From Actinomortierella ambigua (lineage: Eukaryota > Mortierellomycota > Mortierellomycetes > Mortierellales > Mortierellaceae), in assembly GCA_016098155.1 (NCBI GenBank), contig JAAAJB010000223.1, forward strand, positions 1-49,565: 49,565 nt of DNA. The letters run 5' to 3'. Positions within the stretch are counted from its first letter, which is position 1, and every line of letters begins with the position of its first letter. Below the pieces are notes generated by a model. It had not been told where the DNA came from and did no database searches. It saw only the letters and a program-made list of their open reading frames with translations. The translations under genes and the position numbers were made by a program. This document shows positions 34,976-44,865 of this stretch, one piece after another.

Positions 34976-34999
34976 ATTATCAAACACCTGTTTGATAAT
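34976..34999. repeat. Perfect 11-bp inverted repeat
   Basis: ATTATCAAACA, a CC spacer, then TGTTTGATAAT: exact 11-bp arms with a 2-nt centre. The spacer is too short for an RNA hairpin loop without opening the stem, so a dimeric protein-binding site is more likely than a terminator. Confidence 0.85.
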
Positions 35000-35693
35000 G
35001 CGTAAATCAAAAGACGGGCAGTGCATGCAGGGTTTATCTTTTTTTGGGTTCTTTTTAGTTGCTTCAGAAGACGATGCTCCTGCTTCTCTTGTCCAATGTT
35101 CTTACTGCCTCTCTCTCCCCCTCCCCTTTCCGTGATAAGCGTGGAGGGAAGAAGTTAGGACCTAATCTCTGAGACCAAAAGGGAGGGGAGGAAGAGCACG
35201 GTTGGAGAAACCTTCTGTACTCGTGCAATGGTTGGTGTATGCATGTGCATCGTAGGAGTAGCGAACTGTTCAACGATGGACAGCACTCCAACCAATGGTC
35301 TATCGATGCAGCTCTCTGTCCTGTCTGTCCAATACTCCTGTCTGTCCATCTGTCTCTCCACATGCAGGCGCTCCTTCTTTCCCGTCCTCTCTTCCTCTTC
35401 CTCTTCCTTTACCCCTTCTCCCTCCTTTTTTTTTCTTTCTTGCAATGTGCCAGTTCTAGGCACTAGTCCAAGAGCACATCTACTTCTCTCATGTCGCGTG
35501 CTCTCCGACTACATATCTGTCTCATCCATCTATTTCATTCCATACTTGCTGCATGTCCCCCCAATATTGGTTTTCATCAGCCAATTTCCCTGACGGCAAA
35601 TCTCTACGCGCTACCTGGTCCATAATATTATGATATCGTGTTATTATTACTACGGAGAAACAAAAACAAAGCCCGAGGCCCCAGAGTAGAGAC

Positions 35694-35697
<4 letters not shown>

Positions 35698-35740
<43 letters not shown>
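35698..35740. repeat. (GA)n microsatellite 3' of the secreted-protein gene
   Basis: About 21 GA units starting 12 bp beyond the TGA stop at 35752-35754, so on the coding strand it is a (CT)n tract at the start of the 3' UTR. Confidence 0.95.
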
Positions 35741-35741
<1 letters not shown>

Positions 35742-35751
35742 CGCATTTTAC

Positions 35752-38176
35752 TCAAGCTGTCAAACGATTCTCGACAACGTCCAAAAGCTCGTCCAGATAC
35801 TGGTCGATCACCAAGCTAATGGCTTCGTGTGCCAACGACTGCAGCAGATCAGGTCTCTTTTCATCCTCACCTCCTGCCTTTGCCTCTGCCTCGCCCTTGC
35901 CATCCTTGCCATCCTTAACATCCTTGCCGTCCTTGCCATCCTTAACATCTTTGCCGTCCTTGCCATCCTTGCCGTCCTTGCCATCCTTGCCGTTCTTGCC
36001 ATCCTTGCCATCCTTGCCATCCTTGCCACCCTTGCCATCCTTGCCGTCCTCCTTTTGGCCTGCATCTCCTTTGCTCTCCGCCACATCCTCTTCGGTCTTG
36101 GGCACCAAAAGGTCAACGATGGGCAACGCCGTCTTCAGCAAGCCCGTCACCAACCCCTCCGTAGCCTCGCCTCCAATGGCGTCCGGGATATGAATCACGC
36201 TTCCGATGAGACCGGCGAGCGGTTTGAGACCGATGATGTCGAGGATCCACTTGGCCAGGGTCTCCTTGAGCTGGCGGTACTGGTGGACGAGCAGGTTGAT
36301 GGCCTGGGTCTTGAAGCCGTCCCAGCGCTGGAAGAGACATTGTTGAGCGGCCGTGGCCGATTCCGCGTCGAGGAGGAGGTCCATGATGTTGAAGTTGTCG
36401 AGGGAGACTGGGGCCTGAATGTCGTCGGTTCTACTATTGTTGTTGTTGCTGCTGCTGTCATTGTTGGTCGTGGTAGAGGCGACGGCAACGCTGCCCTTGT
36501 TCTTGTCGGCGTCATGGTCTACAGGGCTGAGGTCAATGTTGGGCAGGCCTTGGCAGAACCAGACAATGGCCTTGCGGAGCTCGGCCTTGGTCTGGTCGAC
36601 GAGGGGTTGGACGAGCTCGTTCAGGATCGAGAACCGGACTACAGCGTCCTGGCGCTGTTGCTTTTGCCAGTGGCGGATCGGTGCGCCGTTAAATGTGGCT
36701 TGCTGTTGCCGCTGCTGCTGCTGCTGCTGTTGTTGTTCCTGTTGTTCCTGTTGTTCCTGTTGCGGGTGATCGCCGCTGTTGGTTGTCTTGGCCTCCTGGT
36801 CCGTCTCAGTTGTGACTTGTTCTTGTTGTTCCCCCACTTCCTTTTTCGGACCATCCTCCCTGTCTGTAGCAGAAGAGCTCTGCTTGGCCTCGTCCTCCTC
36901 CGAGCCTGTGCTCGAATGGACATCGACACGTGTCAGCTCGTCAAAGTACCCAACCTCGATCAGGGCGGCGCGGGCCAAGCCTGGGAACTGGCTGGTCTCG
37001 ACCAGGCCCTGGACGGCCTTGAGCGCACAGTGAAACAGACGGCCCGCGGAATCGTTGACCAGCTCGCCCAAACGCTTTTCGATATGCGACCGCGCGATCG
37101 AGGCATCGACGGCCGTCGAGTACGTCTCCTCTTTCTCCCCGGTAGAGGCTTGCTGTGGGCCGTTGCCGCGACCGCCGAGCACGGCGTCGAGGGCTGTTTT
37201 GGCCAGGTTTTGGAAGAGTGGCTCGGAGGTCAGGGGTCCCAAGATGGCGAGCAGGTCGGGGGTCGCGGGGGCTTTGCTTTGGTCGGTCTCAGAGGTCTTC
37301 TTCTTGTCCCCTTCTTTCTCGTCTTTGGCTTGGTCGTTGAGCATACGCCTGATCAGCGTGGCCATTTGATCTATATTCTCAAGTGTAAGCAAACAAAAAA
37401 ATGAAATGTTTTAAGCCAGTCATCCAGTGGGTGAAGAATGTTGCAACAACGGGTGAGTACGTGAGACTATTTTCATCCACATCTCTTTAGGAAATGCAAA
37501 AAAAAAAAAAAAAAAAAAAACCGCGAAAGCACTTACCCAGTTGATCCAATGCATCACTTTCGTCTACGAAAGCTGCCTCTTCTTCATCGTGTTTCTTGAC
37601 ACCATTCTCCGCAAGTGGTTGAGTGATATCCATGCCGCCGGGCAGCACCGCCGCCTTAAACATCGGGTCTGCGGTCTCTTTGTCCACAACCTTGCTTTCC
37701 TTCTTCTCGACCGATTCATTGTCGGAGCTAGCCGATCCTGCAACGACAGGCATGGCTGGATTCTTGGCACTCGATTGGCCCGGCTCCTTGTTGTGTGGCT
37801 GTTTCTGCTGTTGGTTGGAAACCTCGATCGGTGCTTGGTCCTTCGCATCTTTCCCCTTGTAGTCGTCTCCCTTCTCTAGACCTGCTTCATTATCCACTGA
37901 CTCATCGACAAAGTCATACTCGAATTGCAAATATACGGGTTCCACGTTAGGGTCTGGGGAGATTGCACGGAGGAGGCTCGCAATGGGAATAGCGGGGGGT
38001 GGTTGAGCATTTGCGTAATAGGCCTTGACGACCTGCGGAGGATGGAACTCGGGTTGGGTGGAGACGCCGTTGTCGTTCTTTGGCTTTACGACCCGATTCT
38101 CGCCAATCGCGCTGCCAAGGTCCACAACGCCTAGGATCAATGGTAGAGCTACGAGTGGGGGGATCATCTTTTTCAT
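35752..38176 (-). CDS. Predicted secreted protein with collagen-like Gly-Lys-Asp tract, unknown function
   Basis: 752 residues in two exons, 38176-37537 and 37370-35752 (166 nt intron). I do not recognise the family. The N-terminus (MKKMIPPLVALPLILGVV...SAIG, about 1-23) looks like a signal peptide. Residues 30-210 are acidic and disordered. The second exon encodes several amphipathic helical blocks, a Gln-rich run, an Asn/Ser run, and a well-folded-looking segment (LFQRWDGFKTQAI...LAKWILDIIG...PLAGLIGS). Residues 655-705 are GKD triplets with Gly at every third place, broken twice by Val, followed by a helical C-terminus. A wall- or matrix-associated role is possible but is only inference. 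It diverges from the HAD phosphatase gene across 647 bp. The 588-codon open frame on the opposite strand is a shadow. Confidence 0.75.
35896..36048 (-). repeat. 9-bp minisatellite encoding (Lys-Asp-Gly)n
   Basis: Seventeen 9-bp units of the AAGGATGGC/AAGGACGGC type in the last part of the secreted-protein gene. Units differ mainly at synonymous positions (GAT/GAC, GGC/GGT), pointing to repeat expansion followed by selection on the protein. Two units carry GTT, giving Val for Gly. Confidence 0.9.
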
Positions 38177-38823
38177 TTATTTCTTTCCTTTTTTTTGGTT
38201 TCGGCAGTTGGACTTTTTTTTTTGTCCAAGAAAGAGGATAAGAAATAAGAATAAACTTGATGGGTACGATGCACTTGGAAGCAAAAGAAAGGAAAGAGAG
38301 AGAGAGAGAGACGACCAGGGTATTGAAAAGGAAGTGGGAGGTATATATGATGGGCTTCACATTCGAACATGCCTCCTCCAGAGAATTTTCGGATGGCAAC
38401 AGGAGACAAAAGAGATACTATCACACCTTCCCCCACCTCTCCCTCTTCTTGAACAGGCGCAAACTGGAAACTGGAACACCCCTCTCTGTGATCCACTTTG
38501 ACGCAGTGAGTACTGCACACGAGCGAGAGGTGGAGAGGTGGAACGAAAGGGGGTGAGGGAGAACTAGCAGTAAAGCAAAGGATTGTCTGCCTTATTGTCG
38601 CTGTCGTTATTTTTTTTTTTCACTTGAACATGTGGATAGTGGGGCAAAACGAAGAAGCATGCTCGAGAAGCGATTCACGAAAAGAACGCGACATCCTGTT
38701 TCGTTGGTGACAAAACACGTACACAAAAATGACTCCTCCAGGGGGGCTCAACAGACAAAGTCAGGTGTTGGGGGAGGAGGGACCCTGTGCATCTTTTTTT
38801 CTCACCATCCCAACAATTCAATA
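38177..38823. promoter_or_regulatory. Divergent promoter, secreted protein / HAD phosphatase
   Basis: 647 bp head-to-head region with T-runs at about 38188-38223 and 38611-38620 and a short GA repeat at 38296-38311. No TATA or CCAAT box stands out close to either start. Confidence 0.45.
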
Positions 38824-40046
38824 ATGTCTTTCTTCTCGCCTCCCGGCATTGCATGCTTCGATTTTGACTGGTACTACAAGTCTTCATGCCCAATAGGCCA
38901 TGGATGGATGGAAAACATGCATGCTCATCGACAGCACCTCTTGCTAACCACTGGGGTGACGTGTACACACACGCGCGCAAACTAGGTCGCTCGTCGAACA
39001 AGATTCAGACCGCTATGTTTTCGAGCAACTCTCGCCTGCGCTTCGTCAACGACTGGAAAATCCCGCTAGCCAATGGACAGACCTGCTGTGAGTGAAGCAA
39101 GATCGCCAGAAGATAACAACAAGACAATGTCAGCTATAGCCATGTCCTCTGACCGTTGGATGGGTGGATATTTTTCACTTTTTTTTTTTTGCATAGAAAC
39201 GAGTTACTGAAGGAGTTCTACGAGAGCGGCGGTAGGCGCAAAGACATTATAGGGGCCCTGAACCGTGTTCCCATGGTAACCTTACCAGAAAATAACAACT
39301 ATCAAGAAGTGGGTGTCAACTTTCAAAGTCTGTTCGTCTCAACATCTCTCCCACCCCTTGTTTCGAATCGTTTTTTTTTTAGGAACCAACTATGATCGAG
39401 TTTTGCAAGCAGCTCCATGCACATGGCTGGAAGCTGGTGGTCCTTTCAGACGCGAACCAGGTGTACATCCAAGAGATCCTCCGGCACAATGGGATCCTCG
39501 AGTTGTTTGATCGCATCATCACCAACCCAGCCTATTGGGATGAAGAGCGGCTGGTGATCAGTAGACTCATTGGGCCCGAACACCCGCCGCATCAATGCCC
39601 GTTGGGGATCTGCTCTCTCAACATCTGCAAGGGTCAAGAGCTCGATACCATCCTGGCTGAGTACATCCAGCAGCAGCATCAAATGATCAAGCAGGACGAA
39701 GGCACCGTCAAGGTCGTCCATCCAAGGCTACTCTATGTTGGCGATGGACGGAATGACTACTGTCCTTCGTTGCGGCTGAGCACGTAAGTGTGAGGGCAGG
39801 GATTGTTGACAATTTAAAAAAAAGGGGGGGGGAGAGAAGGGGGTAGGGGAGTGCTGCGAGAGGAGACAAGGGTCTTTAGTAAACAAAATCCTCGTGCTAA
39901 ACAATAGGGCTGATACGGTATTTGCTCGTCGAGGCCGATACCTCGAAAGGATGATGCTGGACGAAGCGCGACGAAGCTTGGTCAAAGCCTCTGTCGTTTT
40001 CTGGACCACCCCTCGCGACATCCTCTCGCACGTGCAGTCGCTCTAA
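38824..40046 (+). CDS. HAD-superfamily phosphatase, PHOSPHO1/2-like
   Basis: 255-residue HAD phosphatase in five exons: 38824-38870, 38986-39087, 39197-39275, 39383-39783 and 39908-40046, all phases consistent. Relatives hydrolyse phosphoethanolamine/phosphocholine, pyridoxal phosphate or pyrophosphate; the substrate here cannot be read from sequence. Motif I is DFDWS (nucleophile Asp13, acid/base Asp15), split by intron 1. Motif II is LSDAN, the Lys motif lies around NICKG and motif IV is GDGRND (in YVGDGRNDYCPSLRLS). Four cysteines in the 590-620 nt region of the exon-4 insert (HQCPLGICSLNICKG) match this subfamily. The start is the only ATG giving the compact N-terminus before motif I. It diverges from the secreted-protein gene; the next gene follows in tandem. 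Confidence 0.9.
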
Positions 40047-40210
40047 AGAACAACCCATATATCGTAAATATAGTCGTTAAGTATATCCACTCGCATCGAC
40101 AGACTGGAATGTATGGATAGAAATTCAAAGTTGAACTGCCCGATCTGATAGCATCGTGCGACATGGAATCCTTGTCTTGAGAATAAATTTCGACAGGGCT
40201 CAAGGGTGAC

Positions 40211-40319
40211 ATGTTCATCCGGTTTCCCACCTCGGTTTTGCAAAAGGGTCTGTTTGCAATGTTTAAGGGATGGGGTGTCGTTGTGTATGTGGGGGATGAA
40301 AGCCGTTATTGTTCCCTCG
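40211..40319 (+). other. Possible upstream coding exon of the large membrane protein gene
   Basis: An ATG at 40211 opens a frame continuous with the downstream gene. A good donor (CTCG/GTGAGT at 40319/40320) and acceptor (CTATAG ending at 40400) would remove an 81-nt intron in frame. The exon ends in VVVYVGDESRYCSL, reminiscent of HAD motif IV in the preceding gene (LLYVGDGRNDYCPSL). It may be a genuine first exon, a leader exon or a relic of a partial duplication. Confidence 0.35.
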
Positions 40320-40492
40320 GTGAGTGTGTTTTTCTCTTTTCTTCATTCTGGCCACCCATTTGTCAACCAAAAAAAAAAACACCACGACGCAACTCTATAG
40401 TTCTCTCGGGTCCCCGTACCCTCCCACGTTCAGACCACCCTTGCGCTCCCCCCTCCAAGCGGTTCTTGACTCAATCATTTTTCGACAAAAGG

Positions 40493-43400
40493 ATGGAGAC
40501 GACCCTGTTCATCAAGTACAACCCCACCTCCGACCACCACCACCACCACCATCACCCTAGCCACACCACGAAGAAGGAGCATGCGCCGTCATGGACCTCG
40601 AACTCGACTTCCTCTTCTTCTTCCACCGCTTCCTCAACAACTCTCCAAGATCGCCCCAATCACAACAACAGCCACATCAATCCCCTCGACATCAACAACA
40701 AACACAACAGCCGCAACCACAACACCAACAGCACCAACAACATGAGCATTTGGCCTCGAACGCGTCGACGCCACATCATCTGCTTGGGCATTCCCATCGC
40801 CATGGGCCTGATCGTCAGCTCCAGCATCTACGTCGCCTTGCGGTTACGCGAGTCCTCCACGGTGGCGTTGGGAGTGGGACAGATGGCGATCACACCCGAC
40901 GATCTGGACATCAGCACCAGCACCACCAGCACCACCAGCAAAGGCGGCCAGAGCAATGTCGAAGCAGCAGCAGCAGTGCTACCGCCTCTGTTGCAACAGG
41001 AGCAAGAGCGAATGGTGAAGGAGAAGGAGAAGAAAGATCCGGAGCAGAAGGAGAAGGAGGAAGATCCTTCCATTGCAACAACAGTGCATCATCTCCCACC
41101 GAACCTCTCCTCTCCCCCTTCTCGCCAGGTCGGCAGCAAGGGGGAGTCTTTGGCAGCTTCTTCACAGCTAGGAAAAAATCAGCAGCAGAAGCAGAAGCAG
41201 AAACAGAAGCAGCAGCAACAACAGCAGCCACCACGACCACCACCACAGCAGGAAGAAGAGGAAGAGGGGGATGAGGTAGAGGAGGAGAGGCAACCATGGA
41301 ATGCGAGACGGCAGGTGGAAGAGGCATCGGTGGCCGACGCATTGGGGCATGAAGACATGAGAGAGTCCTTGTTCGAGAGTAGCCTAGGCGACGGCGGCGA
41401 CGGCGACAACAACAACAACAACGACGACAACAACAGCGATAGTAGCAGCAACAGATATATCAAGAGTCCAAGAAAGAGCAAGAGTCTCAAAACGAGTCGC
41501 TCAGCCTCCTTGGAGGGTCGATTACTGCAGCCGAGAACGACGATCCAGACCACCAATGACCGTGTGGTGGTTGGCCGGATCACACCCGCTGCTTCTTCGT
41601 TGACGACGGCCATCTCCACCTTTGTCTCCTCTTCCTCCTCCATCACCACTACGACCGCTGCCGCCGCCGCGGCGAAGCAAGACGATGAGGTACAGCAACA
41701 GATACAACAGTCGTCGCGGCGGCGGCGGCGACGGCGACGGAGAGCGCTGCTGCTGAGAGAGAGTGGCGCTACAGTTAGCACTCTCAAGGGGGTCAATGAT
41801 GATGTCAGAGGCTCGACAGGTATAGGCCGGGCCCAAGGAGGAGGAGGAGGCGAATACAAAGATGTCGGGGAGGTCACCCATGTACAAGATGAAGGCCACG
41901 CAACCAGTGCCAAAGTCGCTCCTGGGCTTGTCAAGCGCGGCCATAATGATGATGATGACGAAGACGACGACGACGACGATGAAGATGACGACGACGACGT
42001 GATCGACGACCCGGACGATGATGACAACAATGAAGACTACTCTGGAAGAGGAGGTAGTCGCCATGGATCCAGTCACCGCCCGGGCCTCTCTACACCACCC
42101 CATGGCCACGTTGGTGGTGGACAGAGTGGACACCGCAACAAAGCACCTTCCAAAACCAAAAACACGCCGACCAACAACAATAACAGCAACAACAATAATA
42201 ATAACAGCAACAACAATAGCAGCAATAAGAGCAACAATAATAACAGCGGCAGCAGCAGCACCAACCCCGACAACGACAAGAAAAAGGCACCCCCGCCCGA
42301 TTTCCACTCGCCGCTCACCACGCCCGCCTCGTCGCTCCCTCCACCGCCGAACGCGCCCTGGCTCTGCTCCTCCAAGACCTGTCTCCCCAAGCTGCGCGAC
42401 TTTATCCTGGCCCGCCTGGTCGACCGCGTCTCCGTCACGCTGCAGCCGCTCGCCAACCCTGCGCTGCTCCTGCACAGCCTCGAGTCGACCGCGCCGCCCA
42501 CCCGCGAGTACCTCATGACCCACCAGACGGAGCTCGTCGGCCAGCTACAGGAGCGTGTCCAGACCGATCTTCGGAACTGGGTCCTGGAGGATAAAAGGTC
42601 GTCGCTGCCTTCCCGGCAGGGAGTTGGAGGGATTAGAGGAGGAGGAGGGGGAGGAGGAGGAGGTAGTGGTGTTGGTGCTCATGCCGGTCACGCTGGTCGT
42701 GCTGGGACTGACCAGGCCGCAAAGACGAATGAGAATAATTCGGCCTCATCACCTCTTGCGAGTGGTAGTGCTGGTGCTGGTGCTGGCACTACAGGGGCGG
42801 GGGCTGTTGGTGCAGCAGCTGCAGACCCCCATCCACACTCCCACCAACCCCACTCTGCAACCGAAAAAGCAGCTTCCTCACATGGCGCCGCCGGTGCCCA
42901 TCCGGCCTCGGACGAGGACGAGCTGACGGACGAGCAGGTACGCCAGGCCGTCAAGGCGACCCTCCACAGTCTGGGGATCGAGGACGAGAACGACCATGGG
43001 CCCGGATTATCGATGCAGGCCATCGAGAAAATCCATGGCCGCCATGTCATGCATCCTATTGTCGCCGTCGGCGCCCCTCATCCTCCTGCTGCTCACCCTG
43101 CTGCTGCTACTCCTCCTCGTCCCTCTCGTCCATCTTCTCCCACCCCTGGTGGAAAGAAGGGTAAAAGTGGAGCTAACGGCAAAAAGAGCAGTACTACCAC
43201 CACCACCACCACCGCCACTATCAGCACCAGCAGCGCCAAGAAGCAGAACCACGCAGGCAAGAAGAGTCCAAAGTCAAAGGCAGGCCATCGTCGATCAGAC
43301 TCTATCCATCCTCATCGAAACCACCACTACCTGCGCCGGGGCTGGAAGCGATCTATTCAGTGGGAAAGAAGGCAGGCCAAGGATACTGTTGCCGAGAAGA

Positions 43401-44302
43401 GCCAGGACGGAGCGGCGGCGGTGGTGGGCAACAACAACAACAACAACGACGACAAAGTCACACCGATCGTGAACCACGGCCGTGAGGAAGAGGAAGACGA
43501 CGAAGACGAAGAGTCGGACACCATCACATCCTCACCCAACGAAGAAGACGACGAGGACGAAGACGACCAAGACGAGGGTACCCCCACCACGGGCGAACCT
43601 CCTCCCAACAACAATCAACCCGAGCCCGAGTTCTTCCTCTCGGGCGACTTGGCGCTGATGCGCCAGGAATGGACACGATGGATCGTGCACTGGGTCCACC
43701 ACACAAAGCTGCTCGTCGTCGCCCACTCCTTGCTCCCGCAGACCCTGTTCCAGATGACCCAGGTCGCCGTCCTCGGCGGCAACGTCGTCCCGCTCGACCA
43801 GCGCCACTGGGCCTGGAACCTCGACAAGGCCCTCGCCACCGTCCTTGTCGAGGCCGAGTGGCTCTGTGGCGCCGCTGCGCCGCCCCCGGCCGCCGCGGCG
43901 ATGTCGTTGAAGCTTGGTCGGACGACACATCGTAGCGGTGCCATCTTGACGTCGTCTTCTTCTTCTTCTTCTTCTTCTTCTTCTTCTTCTTCTTCTTCTT
44001 CTTCTTCTTCCACTTCTCCCTCGTCTCCGTTGTTGCCGTCACCCAAAACCAGCAAGACGGCAATCTCAAGCGCAAGCTCGGGCCCTAAAAAGAGTCTACA
44101 GCAGCAGCAGCATCATGGCATGGTCATTGCCATCACTGCCCTCTCTTCGTCGTCGGGCCCGCGTGCGTCGGCGCTCAACGTGTCGCCGGTCGACAAGATG
44201 CATGCCCAGATGTGCATCGATGAGTGGTCGGACGACCTGGAGGAGATCTTGCAAAAGACCGTCATCCCCGCCTCGCCTGTCTCCCCTGCCCCTTTGGCGT
44301 AG
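40493..44302 (+). CDS. Large low-complexity single-pass membrane protein, unknown function
   Basis: Intronless frame of 1269 residues from the ATG at 40493, which has A at -3 and G at +4; an in-frame ATG lies farther up at 40211. I do not recognise the family. A His-run and Ser-rich cytosolic-side N-terminus precede one hydrophobic segment (about 94-118) flanked by RTRRR, suggesting type II topology. Most of the rest is compositionally biased: Gln, Asp (near 41949-42020 nt), Asn (42172-42262 nt), Gly, and a Ser run (43955-44010 nt). Three islands look folded: around 620-700 (WLCSSKTCLPKLRDFIL...LRNWVLEDK), 808-835 (DELTDEQVRQAVKATL) and 1045-1126 (LALMRQEWTRWIVHWVHH...AEWLCG), plus a helical C-terminus. 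It lies 446 bp after the phosphatase and is convergent with Opi1. Confidence 0.72.
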   Translation: METTLFIKYNPTSDHHHHHHHPSHTTKKEHAPSWTSNSTSSSSSTASSTTLQDRPNHNNSHINPLDINNKHNSRNHNTNSTNNMSIWPRTRRRHIICLGIPIAMGLIVSSSIYVALRLRESSTVALGVGQMAITPDDLDISTSTTSTTSKGGQSNVEAAAAVLPPLLQQEQERMVKEKEKKDPEQKEKEEDPSIATTVHHLPPNLSSPPSRQVGSKGESLAASSQLGKNQQQKQKQKQKQQQQQQPPRPPPQQEEEEEGDEVEEERQPWNARRQVEEASVADALGHEDMRESLFESSLGDGGDGDNNNNNDDNNSDSSSNRYIKSPRKSKSLKTSRSASLEGRLLQPRTTIQTTNDRVVVGRITPAASSLTTAISTFVSSSSSITTTTAAAAAAKQDDEVQQQIQQSSRRRRRRRRRALLLRESGATVSTLKGVNDDVRGSTGIGRAQGGGGGEYKDVGEVTHVQDEGHATSAKVAPGLVKRGHNDDDDEDDDDDDEDDDDDVIDDPDDDDNNEDYSGRGGSRHGSSHRPGLSTPPHGHVGGGQSGHRNKAPSKTKNTPTNNNNSNNNNNNSNNNSSNKSNNNNSGSSSTNPDNDKKKAPPPDFHSPLTTPASSLPPPPNAPWLCSSKTCLPKLRDFILARLVDRVSVTLQPLANPALLLHSLESTAPPTREYLMTHQTELVGQLQERVQTDLRNWVLEDKRSSLPSRQGVGGIRGGGGGGGGGSGVGAHAGHAGRAGTDQAAKTNENNSASSPLASGSAGAGAGTTGAGAVGAAAADPHPHSHQPHSATEKAASSHGAAGAHPASDEDELTDEQVRQAVKATLHSLGIEDENDHGPGLSMQAIEKIHGRHVMHPIVAVGAPHPPAAHPAAATPPRPSRPSSPTPGGKKGKSGANGKKSSTTTTTTTATISTSSAKKQNHAGKKSPKSKAGHRRSDSIHPHRNHHYLRRGWKRSIQWERRQAKDTVAEKSQDGAAAVVGNNNNNNDDKVTPIVNHGREEEEDDEDEESDTITSSPNEEDDEDEDDQDEGTPTTGEPPPNNNQPEPEFFLSGDLALMRQEWTRWIVHWVHHTKLLVVAHSLLPQTLFQMTQVAVLGGNVVPLDQRHWAWNLDKALATVLVEAEWLCGAAAPPPAAAAMSLKLGRTTHRSGAILTSSSSSSSSSSSSSSSSSSSSTSPSSPLLPSPKTSKTAISSASSGPKKSLQQQQHHGMVIAITALSSSSGPRASALNVSPVDKMHAQMCIDEWSDDLEEILQKTVIPASPVSPAPLA
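42172..42262 (+). repeat. AAC/AAT/AGC tract encoding an Asn/Ser run
   Basis: Trinucleotide-rich stretch (AAC, AAT, AGC mixed) coding for about 30 Asn and Ser residues in the linker before the first folded island of the large membrane protein. The codon mix argues against very recent expansion. Confidence 0.85.
43955..44010 (+). repeat. (TCT)n tract encoding polyserine
   Basis: An almost pure TCT/CTT run of about 18 codons encoding consecutive Ser residues between the third island and the C-terminal helix. Uniform codons imply recent slippage expansion and probable length polymorphism. Confidence 0.9.
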
Positions 44303-44865
44303 TAGCATTTTTCTTTCCCCCACATGCTCCATATATTCAATGTCTTTTTGCTATACAAAAATGTCAATGAAGTTTTATTTTTTTATTCATTTTTTGTTTC
44401 GCGATACGTGCGAGGGTAAATTGTTGAGGTTCTCCCACTTTTTTTTTTTTTCCCTTCTGGGGACAAATCATAACCAAAAGAAGGAAGAAACAAAAAAGAT
44501 CAGGGAGAAAAACACACACAAAGGTTGACTAAAGTACAAGAAACGACAGACAAAAAAAGGCTGCTAGGTTCATCAAGAATAGGATAAAAGAGAGAGAATG
44601 AAGAAAAAAACACGCGATAGGGCAGAAGAGCTGAAAATAGTGGTGTGGGGACGAAGAGTTGATATGCGCTCACCAAAAACTGCTGAAGGGAAAATGTTGT
44701 CAAGAACTAGGGAGGGAATATGTGCGAATGTAATGGGTGGGTAGAGGGGGGCTGGAAGGGCGTGGCGTTCTTTGGGTTTGTTGCAAATTGTGCATTGCTT
44801 CGTTGCATCGTGAGGGTGGGGGGGGGACTTGTTGTTGTTGCTGTCATTGACTTTTTCTTTTTTGT
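44303..44865. other. Convergent 3' intergenic gap
   Basis: 563 bp between the stop codons of the large membrane protein (+) and Opi1 (-). T-rich past the first gene (44358-44450), A-rich in the middle, G-rich near 44815-44827. It fits two 3' UTRs; no other gene is seen. Confidence 0.5.

Larger units (their letters stand above)
31769..35751. other. 4 kb intergenic region
   Basis: Between the ECL1-like stop and the stop of the secreted-protein gene. It begins with a likely 3' UTR (T-rich, TATATAGC near 31888). Later sequence holds poly-T runs, a (CA)n run near 34128-34142, AAAG repeats (34812-34850), a perfect inverted repeat at 34976-34999 and a GA microsatellite at the right end. Open frames are short and shadow-like. 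No RNA gene was recognised. Confidence 0.5.

Noticed and set aside
35896..36048. Regular short repeats that might suggest a CRISPR-like array
   Set aside because: Units are 9 bp, contiguous and in coding frame with no spacers; this is a coding minisatellite in a eukaryote.
35638..37404. 588-codon plus-strand open frame opposite the secreted-protein gene
   Set aside because: It is the antisense shadow of a repeat-rich coding exon; its Leu-Ala-Ile repeats are simply the complement of the Lys-Asp-Gly codons.
41179..42523. Two long minus-strand open frames (41179-42030 and 41522-42523) opposite the large membrane protein
   Set aside because: They consist of poly-Ser, Val and Cys from complements of Asp/Gln/Asn codon runs and lack any folded-looking segment.
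43524..44075. Minus-strand open frames with Lys or Glu runs opposite the polyserine tract
   Set aside because: They are direct readings of the complement of the TCT repeat.
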